In this document: piece by piece, positions 35,862 to 43,581 of the stretch
Position numbering within the stretch: the stretch's first letter is position 1
How the letters are laid out: every line of letters starts with the position of its first letter
Assembly (NCBI RefSeq): GCF_030316895.1
Contig: NZ_JASZYV010000001.1
Coordinates: 868,001 to 932,000, forward strand
Length of the DNA: 64,000 nt
Direction: 5' to 3'
Source: Variovorax dokdonensis
GTDB taxonomy: Bacteria; Pseudomonadota; Gammaproteobacteria; Burkholderiales; Burkholderiaceae_C
Program-made: the position numbers and the translations under genes
The notes under the pieces: generated by a model
What the model saw: only the letters and a program-made list of their open reading frames with translations
The model's database searches: none
Told to the model about the DNA's origin: nothing

Positions 35862-36440
35862 ATGTCTCCCGCCTTCTCAGCCCAGGTGTCGAGCCCGCTG
35901 CCCGGCTCCCTCTTGGCCGACGACGAAAGCCTGGAGCGGCATCTGTCGACGATCACCGCGGACGGTAGCGGCAGCTTCCTGGAAAGCGCCATCTCGACCT
36001 TGCTGCGCCTGGTGCGCGAGCAGTTGGAACTGGAGGCGGTGTTCGTGGGCGAGATCGTTGGAGATGCGCGCGTCTTTCGCTACATCTCGTCGGCTCGCGA
36101 ACCAGCCCTGATCGCGCCCGGCCAATCGCATCCGCTCGAGCTGACGCTGTGCAAGCGCATCGCGGACGGCCGCATTCCCCCGGTGGTTGGTGATGTGAGC
36201 GCCGTGCGTGTGGCGCATGGTCTTCCGGCGGTCTACGACATCATGGGCGCGCATGTCGGCGTGCCTGTGCGTCTGCCAGATGGTCGCTTGTATGGCGTGC
36301 TGTGCGGGTTCTGTCTGCATGCTCGGCATGACCTGGATGAACGCGAGGTCCTGCGCCTTCAGGTGGCCGCGCGCGCCGCGGCGAGGCTTCTGGCTCAAGC
36401 GGAAGGCGTTTCGCTTCCGGACGAGCCTGCCCCGGCCTGA
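35862..36440 (+). CDS. GAF domain-containing protein
   Basis: A 192-residue protein with one GAF domain (about 45-180), seen in EQLELEAVFVGEIVGDARVFRY, the CKRIADGRIPPVVGDV helix-strand segment and GAHVGVPVRLPDGRLYGVLCGF. It has no output domain, so it may be a small-ligand or redox sensor acting through a partner. The ATG at 35862 is chosen over a TTG nine bases upstream. Its last 46 bases overlap the convergent CorC-type gene. No partner is obvious nearby. Confidence 0.82.
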   Translation: MSPAFSAQVSSPLPGSLLADDESLERHLSTITADGSGSFLESAISTLLRLVREQLELEAVFVGEIVGDARVFRYISSAREPALIAPGQSHPLELTLCKRIADGRIPPVVGDVSAVRVAHGLPAVYDIMGAHVGVPVRLPDGRLYGVLCGFCLHARHDLDEREVLRLQVAARAAARLLAQAEGVSLPDEPAPA

Positions 36441-37765
36441 GCAGCCGTTGCCGAGAGCGGAACGCCGCTGGCCGACAAGGCCGGCCGGCTGGCCAGCACC
36501 TGGTCGATGCGGTGGCTGTCCACGTCCATCACTTCGAAGGTGAAGCCAGCCCATTTGACCGTGTCGGTGCGCCGAGGTACCCGGCGCAGCATGAACATGA
36601 GGAAGCCCGCCAGCGTTTCGTACTCGTCCATCTGAGGCATGGCGTCGATCGACAGGGCGCGGCAGACGTCCTGGATGGGGGTGACGCCGTCGATCAGCCA
36701 GGAGTTGTCGTCGCGGCGCACGATCTGCTGCTCTTCGTCCATCGGCGGCACCAGATCGCCCATGACAGTGCTCATCACGTCGTTGAGCGTGATCACGCCT
36801 ACCACCAAGCTGTATTCGTTCACGACGATGGCGAAGTCCTCGTGCGCCTGCCGGAATTGCTCGAGCACCTCGGTCAGCGAAATTCGGTCGGGAATCACCA
36901 GCGCCTTGCGCAATGGGAGGCCTTGGTCGAAGGAGAGCGGCTGCCCGCCCAGCACGCGCTGGAACATGTCCTTGGCATCGACGTAGCCGAGGACATGATC
37001 GATGTCGTCCTCGCACACCGGGTAGGCCGAGAAAGGCTCGGCCACGATGCGCGCGCGCAGCACTTGCTCCGGCTCGTCCTTGTGGAACCAGATCACGCGA
37101 TCGCGCGGTGTCATGACGCTGCTGACCATCCGGGTGTCCAGTTCGAAAACGTTGGCGATCACGCGATGCTCGCGTTCTGCAAGCACACCGGCGCGCGCGC
37201 CGGCCTCGGTCATCGCCAGGATGTCGGCCGAGGTGATCTGTTCCTCGCGCTGGGTCGGCATGCCCAACATCTTGAAGAGCAGGTCGGTACTCTGCGTGAA
37301 CAGCCACACCACCGGTTTTAGCGCGGTGATCAGGAACTGCATGGGCCCCACGAGTCGCACGGCCAGTTGCTCCGGTGCGTTCATCCCCCAGCGCTTGGGG
37401 AACAGGTCGGCAAAGACGAGGAACACCGCGATGATGGTCAGAAACGAGAGCACGAAGGCGATGTGTTGCGCGTTCTCGGGACTCACCCAATGCTGCAGCG
37501 CCGCCGCGAAGTAGGGGCTGAGTGCTCCGTCGCCCACCACCCCGCCGAGGATGGCTACCGCGTTCAGGCCGATCTGCACCACGGTGAAGTAGTGGCCAGG
37601 CTTTTCCTGCAGCAGCAGCACCTTTTCGGCGCGGGCATCGCCTTCATCGGCCATCTGCCGCAAGCGCAGGCGGCGCGCTGCCGCCAGGCAGATTTCTGCG
37701 AGCGAGAAGAAGGCGCTGGTGGCGATCAGCGCAACGATGATGAGCAGGCTTTCGGAAAGGGTCAT
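36395..37765 (-). CDS. CNNM/CorC-type transporter (DUF21-CBS-CorC_HlyC)
   Basis: A 456-residue membrane protein. DUF21/CNNM helices fill residues 1-190, a CBS pair lies at about 215-340 (SSVMTPRDRVIWFHKDEPEQV; VVNEYSLVVGVITLNDVMSTVMG), and a CorC_HlyC domain is at the C-terminus (about 350-440). Such proteins are linked to Mg2+/Co2+ efflux or tolerance and were once called hemolysins. The ATG at 37765 has GAGGTG upstream. The 3' end overlaps the convergent GAF gene. Confidence 0.9.
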   Translation of the reverse strand: MTLSESLLIIVALIATSAFFSLAEICLAAARRLRLRQMADEGDARAEKVLLLQEKPGHYFTVVQIGLNAVAILGGVVGDGALSPYFAAALQHWVSPENAQHIAFVLSFLTIIAVFLVFADLFPKRWGMNAPEQLAVRLVGPMQFLITALKPVVWLFTQSTDLLFKMLGMPTQREEQITSADILAMTEAGARAGVLAEREHRVIANVFELDTRMVSSVMTPRDRVIWFHKDEPEQVLRARIVAEPFSAYPVCEDDIDHVLGYVDAKDMFQRVLGGQPLSFDQGLPLRKALVIPDRISLTEVLEQFRQAHEDFAIVVNEYSLVVGVITLNDVMSTVMGDLVPPMDEEQQIVRRDDNSWLIDGVTPIQDVCRALSIDAMPQMDEYETLAGFLMFMLRRVPRRTDTVKWAGFTFEVMDVDSHRIDQVLASRPALSASGVPLSATAAQAGAGSSGSETPSA

Positions 37766-37868
37766 GGCACCTCGGGGATGCCGCATGTTGCCACGAGCCG
37801 GCGGCAGCCCGATTGGCGGGCGCCGGCAGATGCAGTGAACGCGACCATCATGGCCACGTCCGGCCCGG

Positions 37869-38864
37869 TTACTGCATGAATCCCATGCGGCCGCGCCCGC
37901 TGCCGGCGCTGCGCGGCAGGTCTTCCACCCGCACGGCGTCGCGCCGCGCAAGGCGCGCGTTTCCGAAACCCGTCATGAGCGCCCGCCGCATCTCGCGCGG
38001 AGCCAGGCTGGCGAGTGCATCGATCACTTCGTCGGAGGGCTCCGGCGCCAGCAGGCGTCCCCAATCATGCTCGGCGCGAATCGATGCATAGAGGTTGTGC
38101 GCGATGCGCCGAGCCTCGTCGAGAGAGGGCGGTTCGATCTCGAAGACATTCATCCGGTTGAGGATGGGCTCTGGAATGGCGCGCTCGTCGTTGGCCGTGG
38201 TGATCCAGATGACCTGGCTGGCGTCGATTGCCACTTCCGCGAACTCGTCGACGAAGGCCTGGGCGGTGTCATGCTCGAGCAGGTTGTATAGAGCGCCCAA
38301 AGGATCGTATTGGGCATCGGCGCCGGCCTTGTCGATCTCGTCGACCACCATCACCGGATTGGCGTACTGGCCCTCGACCAGCGCTTCGAAAACCTTGCCG
38401 GGCTTGGAGCCCTTCCACTGCGACGACGCGCCCGAGAGCAGCCAGCCGGCGGTCATGGAATTCATCGGCACCAGCGACATGCCGGTGCCCAGCAGTTCAG
38501 CGAGCTTGCGTGCGAAGTGGGTCTTGCCGATGCCCGGTGGACCGAGCAGCAACATGGGCGTGACCTCGAGTCCGTCCCGACTGTCCTGCGCCAGCGCGAC
38601 ATGGCGGCGCACGTCGTCGATCACTTCCGTGAAGTTGGGCAACTGGGCATAGAGCGAGGCCATCTCGGGCACTCCGCATGGCTTGACCTGGAAACGCTCG
38701 GGGCCGCGTTCGAGCATGCGTTCGTAGGTGCTGCGCAGGTGTTCGTGTTCGCGCTCGGGCAGCTTGGCCAGCCTGCGCTCCACATCCTCGGGTGCGAACA
38801 CATGGCGCATCTGGGCAATGGGCAATGTCAGGCCAGCAGCGGCTGGAACGAGACTGGAATTCAT
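37869..38864 (-). CDS. Lon-like AAA+ ATPase without protease domain
   Basis: A 331-residue AAA+ ATPase. Walker A is LLGPPGIGKTHFARKLAE (near residue 110) and Walker B is PVMVVDEIDKAGADAQYDP, followed by WITTANDERAIPEPILNRM (sensor 1 and arginine finger) and a C-terminal lid (about 250-320). The core resembles Lon, but there is no Ser-Lys protease domain, and the N-terminal 90 residues (helical, VERRLAKLPEREHEHLRSTYERM) are not the Lon substrate domain. The role is unknown; a chaperone or protein-remodelling job is a reasonable inference. The ATG at 38864 is preceded by GGAGGTG. Confidence 0.85.
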   Translation of the reverse strand: MNSSLVPAAAGLTLPIAQMRHVFAPEDVERRLAKLPEREHEHLRSTYERMLERGPERFQVKPCGVPEMASLYAQLPNFTEVIDDVRRHVALAQDSRDGLEVTPMLLLGPPGIGKTHFARKLAELLGTGMSLVPMNSMTAGWLLSGASSQWKGSKPGKVFEALVEGQYANPVMVVDEIDKAGADAQYDPLGALYNLLEHDTAQAFVDEFAEVAIDASQVIWITTANDERAIPEPILNRMNVFEIEPPSLDEARRIAHNLYASIRAEHDWGRLLAPEPSDEVIDALASLAPREMRRALMTGFGNARLARRDAVRVEDLPRSAGSGRGRMGFMQ

Positions 38865-38982
38865 GGATGGCACCTCCACAAAGTCGGAATACTCGCGACG
38901 AGCATAAGGCGTGCCCGCCGGGCCTGCCTGTCAGGAGTTTCCCCGCCCGCAGCCGGCGCAGCCTTCAGTGCCGTGACAAATT

Positions 38983-38999
38983 GACCGGTGCGGCCGGTC
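38983..38999 (-). terminator. Weak hairpin between cupin and AAA+ genes
   Basis: GACCGG (38983-38988) pairs with CCGGTC (38994-38999) with a 5-nt loop; on the minus strand AATTTGTC follows. It could partly end the cupin transcript before the ATPase gene. Confidence 0.3.
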
Positions 39000-39028
39000 C
39001 CGGCAAGGCGCCGCAGGGCCTGTGGCGC

Positions 39029-39511
39029 TCAGACGCCGCCGCTTGGATGGGTGGGGTCGACCCAGAGCACGGTGTCGGGCTTTTCGACCGGCTCGATGTC
39101 CAGGTTGACGGCGACGGCCTCGCCGTCACTGCGGCACAACACGCACTCGAGCGGCTCGGTGCTGCTGGCGTTGATCTCCTGGTGCGGTACGTACGGCGGC
39201 ACGTAGATGAAGTCGCCAGGCCCGGCCTCGGCAGTGAATTGGAGCTTGTCACCCCATCGCATGCGCGCATGGCCACGCACCACGTAGATCACCGACTCGA
39301 GGTGTCCATGGTGATGGGCGCCGGTCTTGGCGTTGGCACGGATGGTGACGGTGCCGGCCCAGAGCTTCTGCGCGCCCACGCGTGCGAAATTGATTGCCGC
39401 CGCCCGGTTCATGCCGGGCGTCTGGGCCGTGTTGACGTCCAACTGGTTGCCGGGAATCACCCGCACGCCATCGTGCTTCCAATCAGTGGAATGAAAATGG
39501 TCGTGGGCCAT
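39029..39511 (-). CDS. Cupin domain-containing protein
   Basis: A 160-residue single cupin. The first motif is GAHHHGHLESVIYVVRG (His cluster and Glu that would bind metal) and the second is GDFIYVPPYVPHQEINASST with the His ligand. It is likely a small metal-dependent enzyme or sugar/acid-binding protein of unknown substrate. It lies 19 bases downstream of grxD on the same strand, so it may be the last gene of that operon. Confidence 0.85.
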   Translation of the reverse strand: MAHDHFHSTDWKHDGVRVIPGNQLDVNTAQTPGMNRAAAINFARVGAQKLWAGTVTIRANAKTGAHHHGHLESVIYVVRGHARMRWGDKLQFTAEAGPGDFIYVPPYVPHQEINASSTEPLECVLCRSDGEAVAVNLDIEPVEKPDTVLWVDPTHPSGGV

Positions 39512-39530
39512 GGCGAAGCGCTGTGGCGAC

Positions 39531-39857
39531 TCAGTTCGAAGGCGTGGCCAGCATCTGCTGCAGTTCGCCTGACTCGTACATCTCCATCATGATGTCCGAG
39601 CCGCCAACGAATTCGCCGCGCACGTACAACTGCGGAATGGTGGGCCAGTTGCTGTATTCCTTGATGCCCTGGCGCACGCCGTCGTCTTCCAGGACGTTGA
39701 CCGTCTTGAGCGCCTTGGGGTCGACGCCGCAGGCCTTCAGGATCTGGATGGCGCGACCGGAGAAACCGCACATCGGGAAGCTGGCGCTTCCTTTCATGAA
39801 CAGTAGGACTTCGTTGTTCTTGACCAGTTCGTCGATGCGTTGTTGAGCGTCGGACAT
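39531..39857 (-). CDS. grxD: Monothiol glutaredoxin (Grx4-type)
   Basis: A 108-residue glutaredoxin with the monothiol active site FPMCGFSGRAIQIL (Cys30). EYSNWPTIPQLYVRGEFVGGSDIM is the cis-Pro and glutathione-binding region (quoted in part). CGFS glutaredoxins carry 2Fe-2S clusters and serve iron-sulfur assembly. It follows prmC by 27 bases, as in other Burkholderiales. Confidence 0.96.
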   Translation of the reverse strand: MSDAQQRIDELVKNNEVLLFMKGSASFPMCGFSGRAIQILKACGVDPKALKTVNVLEDDGVRQGIKEYSNWPTIPQLYVRGEFVGGSDIMMEMYESGELQQMLATPSN

Positions 39858-39884
39858 GGGGACTCCTGCAAAAAGTTTGGGCGA

Positions 39885-40730
39885 TTATTTCACTGCTGGC
39901 CAGGATCCGCCGGAGCACCGTTCGATGCCGGCGAGGTCGGTACGGCTTTGGACGGATTCGAATCCACGCGCCGCCAGCAGCGCTCGGACGGCGCCGGCCT
40001 GGTCATGACCGTGTTCCAGCAGCAGCCATCCATCGGGGGCCAGATGGGCGGGCGCGTCGTGCACGATGCGGCGGATGTCGTCCAGGCCGTCGGGGCCGGC
40101 GGCAAGGGCCGAAAGGGGCTCATGGCGCAGCGCCGGCAGATGCGGATCATCCTGCGCCACATAGGGTGGGTTCGAAACGATCAGCGCATGGCCCAGCCCG
40201 GCGCCGGCCAGCCAATCGGCCTGCCGAAACGTGATTTCGAGGCCCAGGCGCTGAGCATTGGCTCGCGCCACCGACAATGCATCGGCGCTGGCGTCCACCG
40301 CCTGAATCTGCAGTTGCGGCATCGCGTGCTTGAGCCCCAGTGCGATGGCGCCGCTGCCCGTGCCCAGGTCGATCGCCTTGGCAGTGGGCTGGCCGGCCAG
40401 GCACGCCAATGCCCAATCGACCAGGGTTTCCGTATCCGGACGCGGCACCAGCACGCGGGCGTCCACCTGCAACGACAGGCCGCGAAACTCCTTCTCGCCC
40501 AGGAGGTAGGCGACCGGCTCGCCGTCCAATCGGCGTCGGACGTGATCGGCAAAGGCCTGAGCGCCATCCGGCGGGATCGATGCATCGTCGTGCGCCATCA
40601 GCCAGGCCCGATCGTGCACGGGCCGACCCATCGCATGCAGCAGCAGCAACTGCGCGTCGAGTCGCTCCAGGCCGAGCCGGGCAGCTTGCGCGAGTGCCTC
40701 GCGCACGGTCGAAGGGCATTCGGCCGTCAC
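39885..40730 (-). CDS. prmC: Peptide chain release factor N5-glutamine methyltransferase
   Basis: A 281-residue SAM-dependent enzyme that methylates the Gln of the GGQ motif in RF1 and RF2. [31 protein letters not shown] (SAM motif I) and [12 protein letters not shown] (NPPY catalytic motif) are all present. The ATG overlaps the prfA stop in an ATGA, so enzyme and substrate are co-translated. Confidence 0.96.
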   Translation of the reverse strand: MTAECPSTVREALAQAARLGLERLDAQLLLLHAMGRPVHDRAWLMAHDDASIPPDGAQAFADHVRRRLDGEPVAYLLGEKEFRGLSLQVDARVLVPRPDTETLVDWALACLAGQPTAKAIDLGTGSGAIALGLKHAMPQLQIQAVDASADALSVARANAQRLGLEITFRQADWLAGAGLGHALIVSNPPYVAQDDPHLPALRHEPLSALAAGPDGLDDIRRIVHDAPAHLAPDGWLLLEHGHDQAGAVRALLAARGFESVQSRTDLAGIERCSGGSWPAVK

Positions 40731-41812
40731 GCGAGGCTGGCCTCCAGCTCCGCCAGTTGTTCTGCCTCACGGGCGGCACGCAACGCGGCGAGAACTTCGG
40801 TCAGGTCGCCTTCCATGATGGTCAGCAGCTTGTACAAGGTCAGGTTGATGCGGTGGTCCGTCAGGCGGCCCTGGGGGAAGTTGTAGGTGCGGATTCGGTC
40901 GGAGCGGTCACCGCTGCCGATCAGCCCTTTGCGCAGTGCGGCATCCTTGGCGGCGCGCTCGACACGCTCCTTTTCCTGGATGCGCGCAGCCAGCACCTGC
41001 AACGCCTTGGCCTTGTTTCGGTGCTGGCTCCGGTCGTCCTGGCATTCGGCCACGATGCCGGTCGGAATGTGCGTGATCCGCACGGCCGAATCGGTCTTGT
41101 TGATGTGCTGACCGCCAGCGCCGCTCGCGCGAAAGGTGTCGATGCGCAGATCGGCCGGATTGATCTGCACCGCTTGCGCCTCGTCGGGCTCGGCCAGCAC
41201 GGCGACAGTGCAGGCGCTGGTGTGGATGCGGCCTTGGGTCTCGGTGGCCGGCACGCGCTGGACGCGGTGTCCGCCCGATTCGAAGCGCAGCTGCCCGAAT
41301 ACGCCATCTCCCTCGACGCGCAGCACCACTTCCTTGTAGCCGCCCAGCTCGCTTTCGTTGGCGCTGACGATCTCCACGCGCCAGCCGGCCCGCTCGGCGT
41401 GGCGGGTGTACATGCGAAACAGGTCGCCAGCGAAGAGGGCAGACTCGTCGCCGCCTGTGCCGGCGCGGATTTCCAGGAAGGCGTTGCGCTCGTCGTCCGG
41501 GTCCTTGGGCAGCAGCAGGCGCTGCAGTTCGTCTTCCAGTTGCAGCACTTCGGCTTCGCCGCTGGCGATTTCTTCGGCGGCCATCTCGGCCATGTCCGGG
41601 TCTTCGAGCATCTCGCGCGCGGCGGCAACGTCGGCCTCCACTTGCTGGTAGCGCTGATAGCGGCCCGCCACCTGCGTCACTTGCGCATGCTCGCGCGAGA
41701 TGGTGCGGTACTGCGCCATGTCGGACATGATGTCCTCGCGCGACAGCAGGAAATCCAGCTCGCCGAGGCGTTGCACGTAGCGTTCGAGTTGTTGGCGCAG
41801 GAAGGTCTTCAC
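40727..41812 (-). CDS. prfA: Peptide chain release factor 1
   Basis: A 361-residue RF1. It contains the GGQ loop ([17 protein letters not shown]), the preceding [15 protein letters not shown] and a helical N-terminal domain ([20 protein letters not shown]). It recognises UAA/UAG stop codons. The start is taken as GTG at 41812, which gives the normal N-terminus; an ATG at 41860 would add 16 residues unlike the family. It is flanked by hemA upstream (105-base gap) and prmC downstream (overlap). Confidence 0.95.
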   Translation of the reverse strand: MKTFLRQQLERYVQRLGELDFLLSREDIMSDMAQYRTISREHAQVTQVAGRYQRYQQVEADVAAAREMLEDPDMAEMAAEEIASGEAEVLQLEDELQRLLLPKDPDDERNAFLEIRAGTGGDESALFAGDLFRMYTRHAERAGWRVEIVSANESELGGYKEVVLRVEGDGVFGQLRFESGGHRVQRVPATETQGRIHTSACTVAVLAEPDEAQAVQINPADLRIDTFRASGAGGQHINKTDSAVRITHIPTGIVAECQDDRSQHRNKAKALQVLAARIQEKERVERAAKDAALRKGLIGSGDRSDRIRTYNFPQGRLTDHRINLTLYKLLTIMEGDLTEVLAALRAAREAEQLAELEASLA

Positions 41813-41917
41813 GGCGGAGCCCGTCGGATCGGGCGGTTGGATGTTTGGAGAAGGCCCCATTGGGGCGGTTTGTGCAAACCGCTGCCGCAGTCTGCACGAT
41901 CGGCGCGACTGGCGCCG

Positions 41918-43189
41918 CTAGCGTTCCTTGCGCAGGAACAGCCGGGAAATGGTCTGCGCGGTCTGCTCGCGCGAAGTGGCGTCGCCTGCGTGCAACTCGG
42001 CCATGGCGCCATGCAGCATCTTCTGGGTGAGCCCGCGCGACAGGGATTCGAGCACGGCGTCCAGGTCTTCGCCTTTGGCCAGCATCTTGCGGGCTCGGGC
42101 CAGTTCGGCGGCGCGCCAGCTGTCGGCCTGCGCATTGAGTTGCTGGATCAGGGGCACGCTGCTTCGTTGTCCCAGCCAATGCATGAAACTCTGCACGCCG
42201 GCATCGATGATGACCTCGGCCTCGGCCACGGCGGCCTGGCGCTGGGCGTGGCCCTGCTGCACCACCTGGGCCAGATCGTCGACGGTGTAGAGGTACACGT
42301 CGGACAGGTCTTTCACTTCGGGTTCGATGTCGCGCGGCACCGCCAGGTCGACCATGAACATCGGTCGATGCTTGCGTTGCTTGACCGCACGCTCCACCGC
42401 GCCCAGGCCAATCAGCGGGAGGCTGCTGGCCGTGCAGCTGACGACGATGTCGAATTCGGCCAGCCGGCCGGGCAGGTCGGCCAGCCGCATCGCCTCGCCG
42501 CCAAAGCGCGAAGCCAGCTTTTCGCCGCGCTCGAGCGTGCGATTGGCGATGACGAGCGAGCGGGGGCGGCGAGCCGCGAAGTGCGTGGCGGCCAGGTCGA
42601 TCATTTCGCCCGCGCCGATGAAGAGAACCCGCGTCTCCTGCAGGTCTTCGAAAAGCTGGCCGGCCAGCCGCACGGCGGCGGCAGCCATGCTGATGGAGTG
42701 GGCGCCGATCTCGGTGGCGGTGCGCACTTCCTTGGCCACGGCGAACGAGCGCTGAAACAGCTGGTTGAGCGTGCTGCCCAGCGAGCCGGCCTGCTCGGCG
42801 GCACGCACGGCGTCCTTCATCTGGCCCAGGATCTGTGCTTCGCCGAGCACCATGGAGTCGAGCCCGCTCGCCACGCGGAAGGCATGGCGGGCGGCGTGGT
42901 CGTCAGCCAGCGTGTAAGCGTGGGAACGCAAGAGCGCCGGTGCGACGCCGCCGCTCTGCGCCAGCCAGCCGACGGTGTGCTCCAGGGCCGGGTCGTCGGC
43001 CGCGCAATAGATCTCCGTGCGGTTGCAGGTGGAGATGATCGCGGCCTCGACATTCGGGTGGCGCGTGGTGCCGAAAGATCCGCGCAGGCTGTGCAGGGTG
43101 GGCACCAACTGATCGAGGGCGAACGCAAAACGACCGCGCAGATCGAGCGGCGCGGTCGTGTGATTCAAGCCCAGGGCCCAGACTGCCAT
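41918..43189 (-). CDS. hemA: Glutamyl-tRNA reductase
   Basis: A 423-residue HemA, which reduces Glu-tRNA(Glu) to glutamate-1-semialdehyde in tetrapyrrole synthesis. Key segments are [20 protein letters not shown] at the N-terminus, [13 protein letters not shown] with the catalytic Cys near residue 54, [37 protein letters not shown] (NADPH site) and [15 protein letters not shown]. The helical dimerisation domain closes the protein. A perfect minus-strand TATAAT ends only 7 bases before the ATG. Confidence 0.97.
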   Translation of the reverse strand: MAVWALGLNHTTAPLDLRGRFAFALDQLVPTLHSLRGSFGTTRHPNVEAAIISTCNRTEIYCAADDPALEHTVGWLAQSGGVAPALLRSHAYTLADDHAARHAFRVASGLDSMVLGEAQILGQMKDAVRAAEQAGSLGSTLNQLFQRSFAVAKEVRTATEIGAHSISMAAAAVRLAGQLFEDLQETRVLFIGAGEMIDLAATHFAARRPRSLVIANRTLERGEKLASRFGGEAMRLADLPGRLAEFDIVVSCTASSLPLIGLGAVERAVKQRKHRPMFMVDLAVPRDIEPEVKDLSDVYLYTVDDLAQVVQQGHAQRQAAVAEAEVIIDAGVQSFMHWLGQRSSVPLIQQLNAQADSWRAAELARARKMLAKGEDLDAVLESLSRGLTQKMLHGAMAELHAGDATSREQTAQTISRLFLRKER

Positions 43190-43196
43190 GCACCGG

Positions 43197-43202
43197 ATTA
43201 TA
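43197..43202 (-). promoter_or_regulatory. hemA -10 element adjacent to the start codon
   Basis: A perfect TATAAT on the minus strand (43202 to 43197) is followed by seven bases and then the hemA ATG (43189-43187). A normal start site would fall at the A of the ATG, giving a leaderless mRNA. There is no Shine-Dalgarno in between. The -35 region is poor. Confidence 0.55.
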
Positions 43203-43283
43203 AAATTTGCGGCTCCCCAAGGGTGCAGGTGGGGTTTGCGTGTGGCGCGATGCCTTGCGCTATGTCAAAACGCTCCGCTTTCC

Positions 43284-43559
43284 ATGTCTCCAATTGCCCT
43301 CATCGTCCACCTGGCGAACTTCGTCGCTCCGGCCATTTTCCTGGCGCTGGTTCTGCCGCTGATGGCCCGGTTCATGCCCGGCGCCAGCCCGCGCATGCCA
43401 TGGTGGCGCCAGGCGGCGCTGCAGTTCGGGGCCGGCGTGGCCGTTCTCGTGGGCGGCCTGGTGTTCTTTGGCCGCGACGGCGCCATGGCGACCTACAGCG
43501 CCATGGTGCTCGTGTGCGCCACGTTGCAATGGGGGATGGCCGCCCGCTCTGGCCGCTAA
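43284..43559 (+). CDS. Small hypothetical membrane protein
   Basis: A 91-residue protein with three predicted membrane helices (about 4-30, 42-62, 68-86) and a short central basic/Pro loop (GASPRMPWWRQ). I do not recognise the family. It is divergent from hemA and convergent with the MscS-like gene, 22 bases away, an arrangement that favours a real gene. Start ATG at 43284. Confidence 0.65.
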   Translation: MSPIALIVHLANFVAPAIFLALVLPLMARFMPGASPRMPWWRQAALQFGAGVAVLVGGLVFFGRDGAMATYSAMVLVCATLQWGMAARSGR

Positions 43560-43581
43560 CCGCGCTGGCTTGGGTCCGGTG

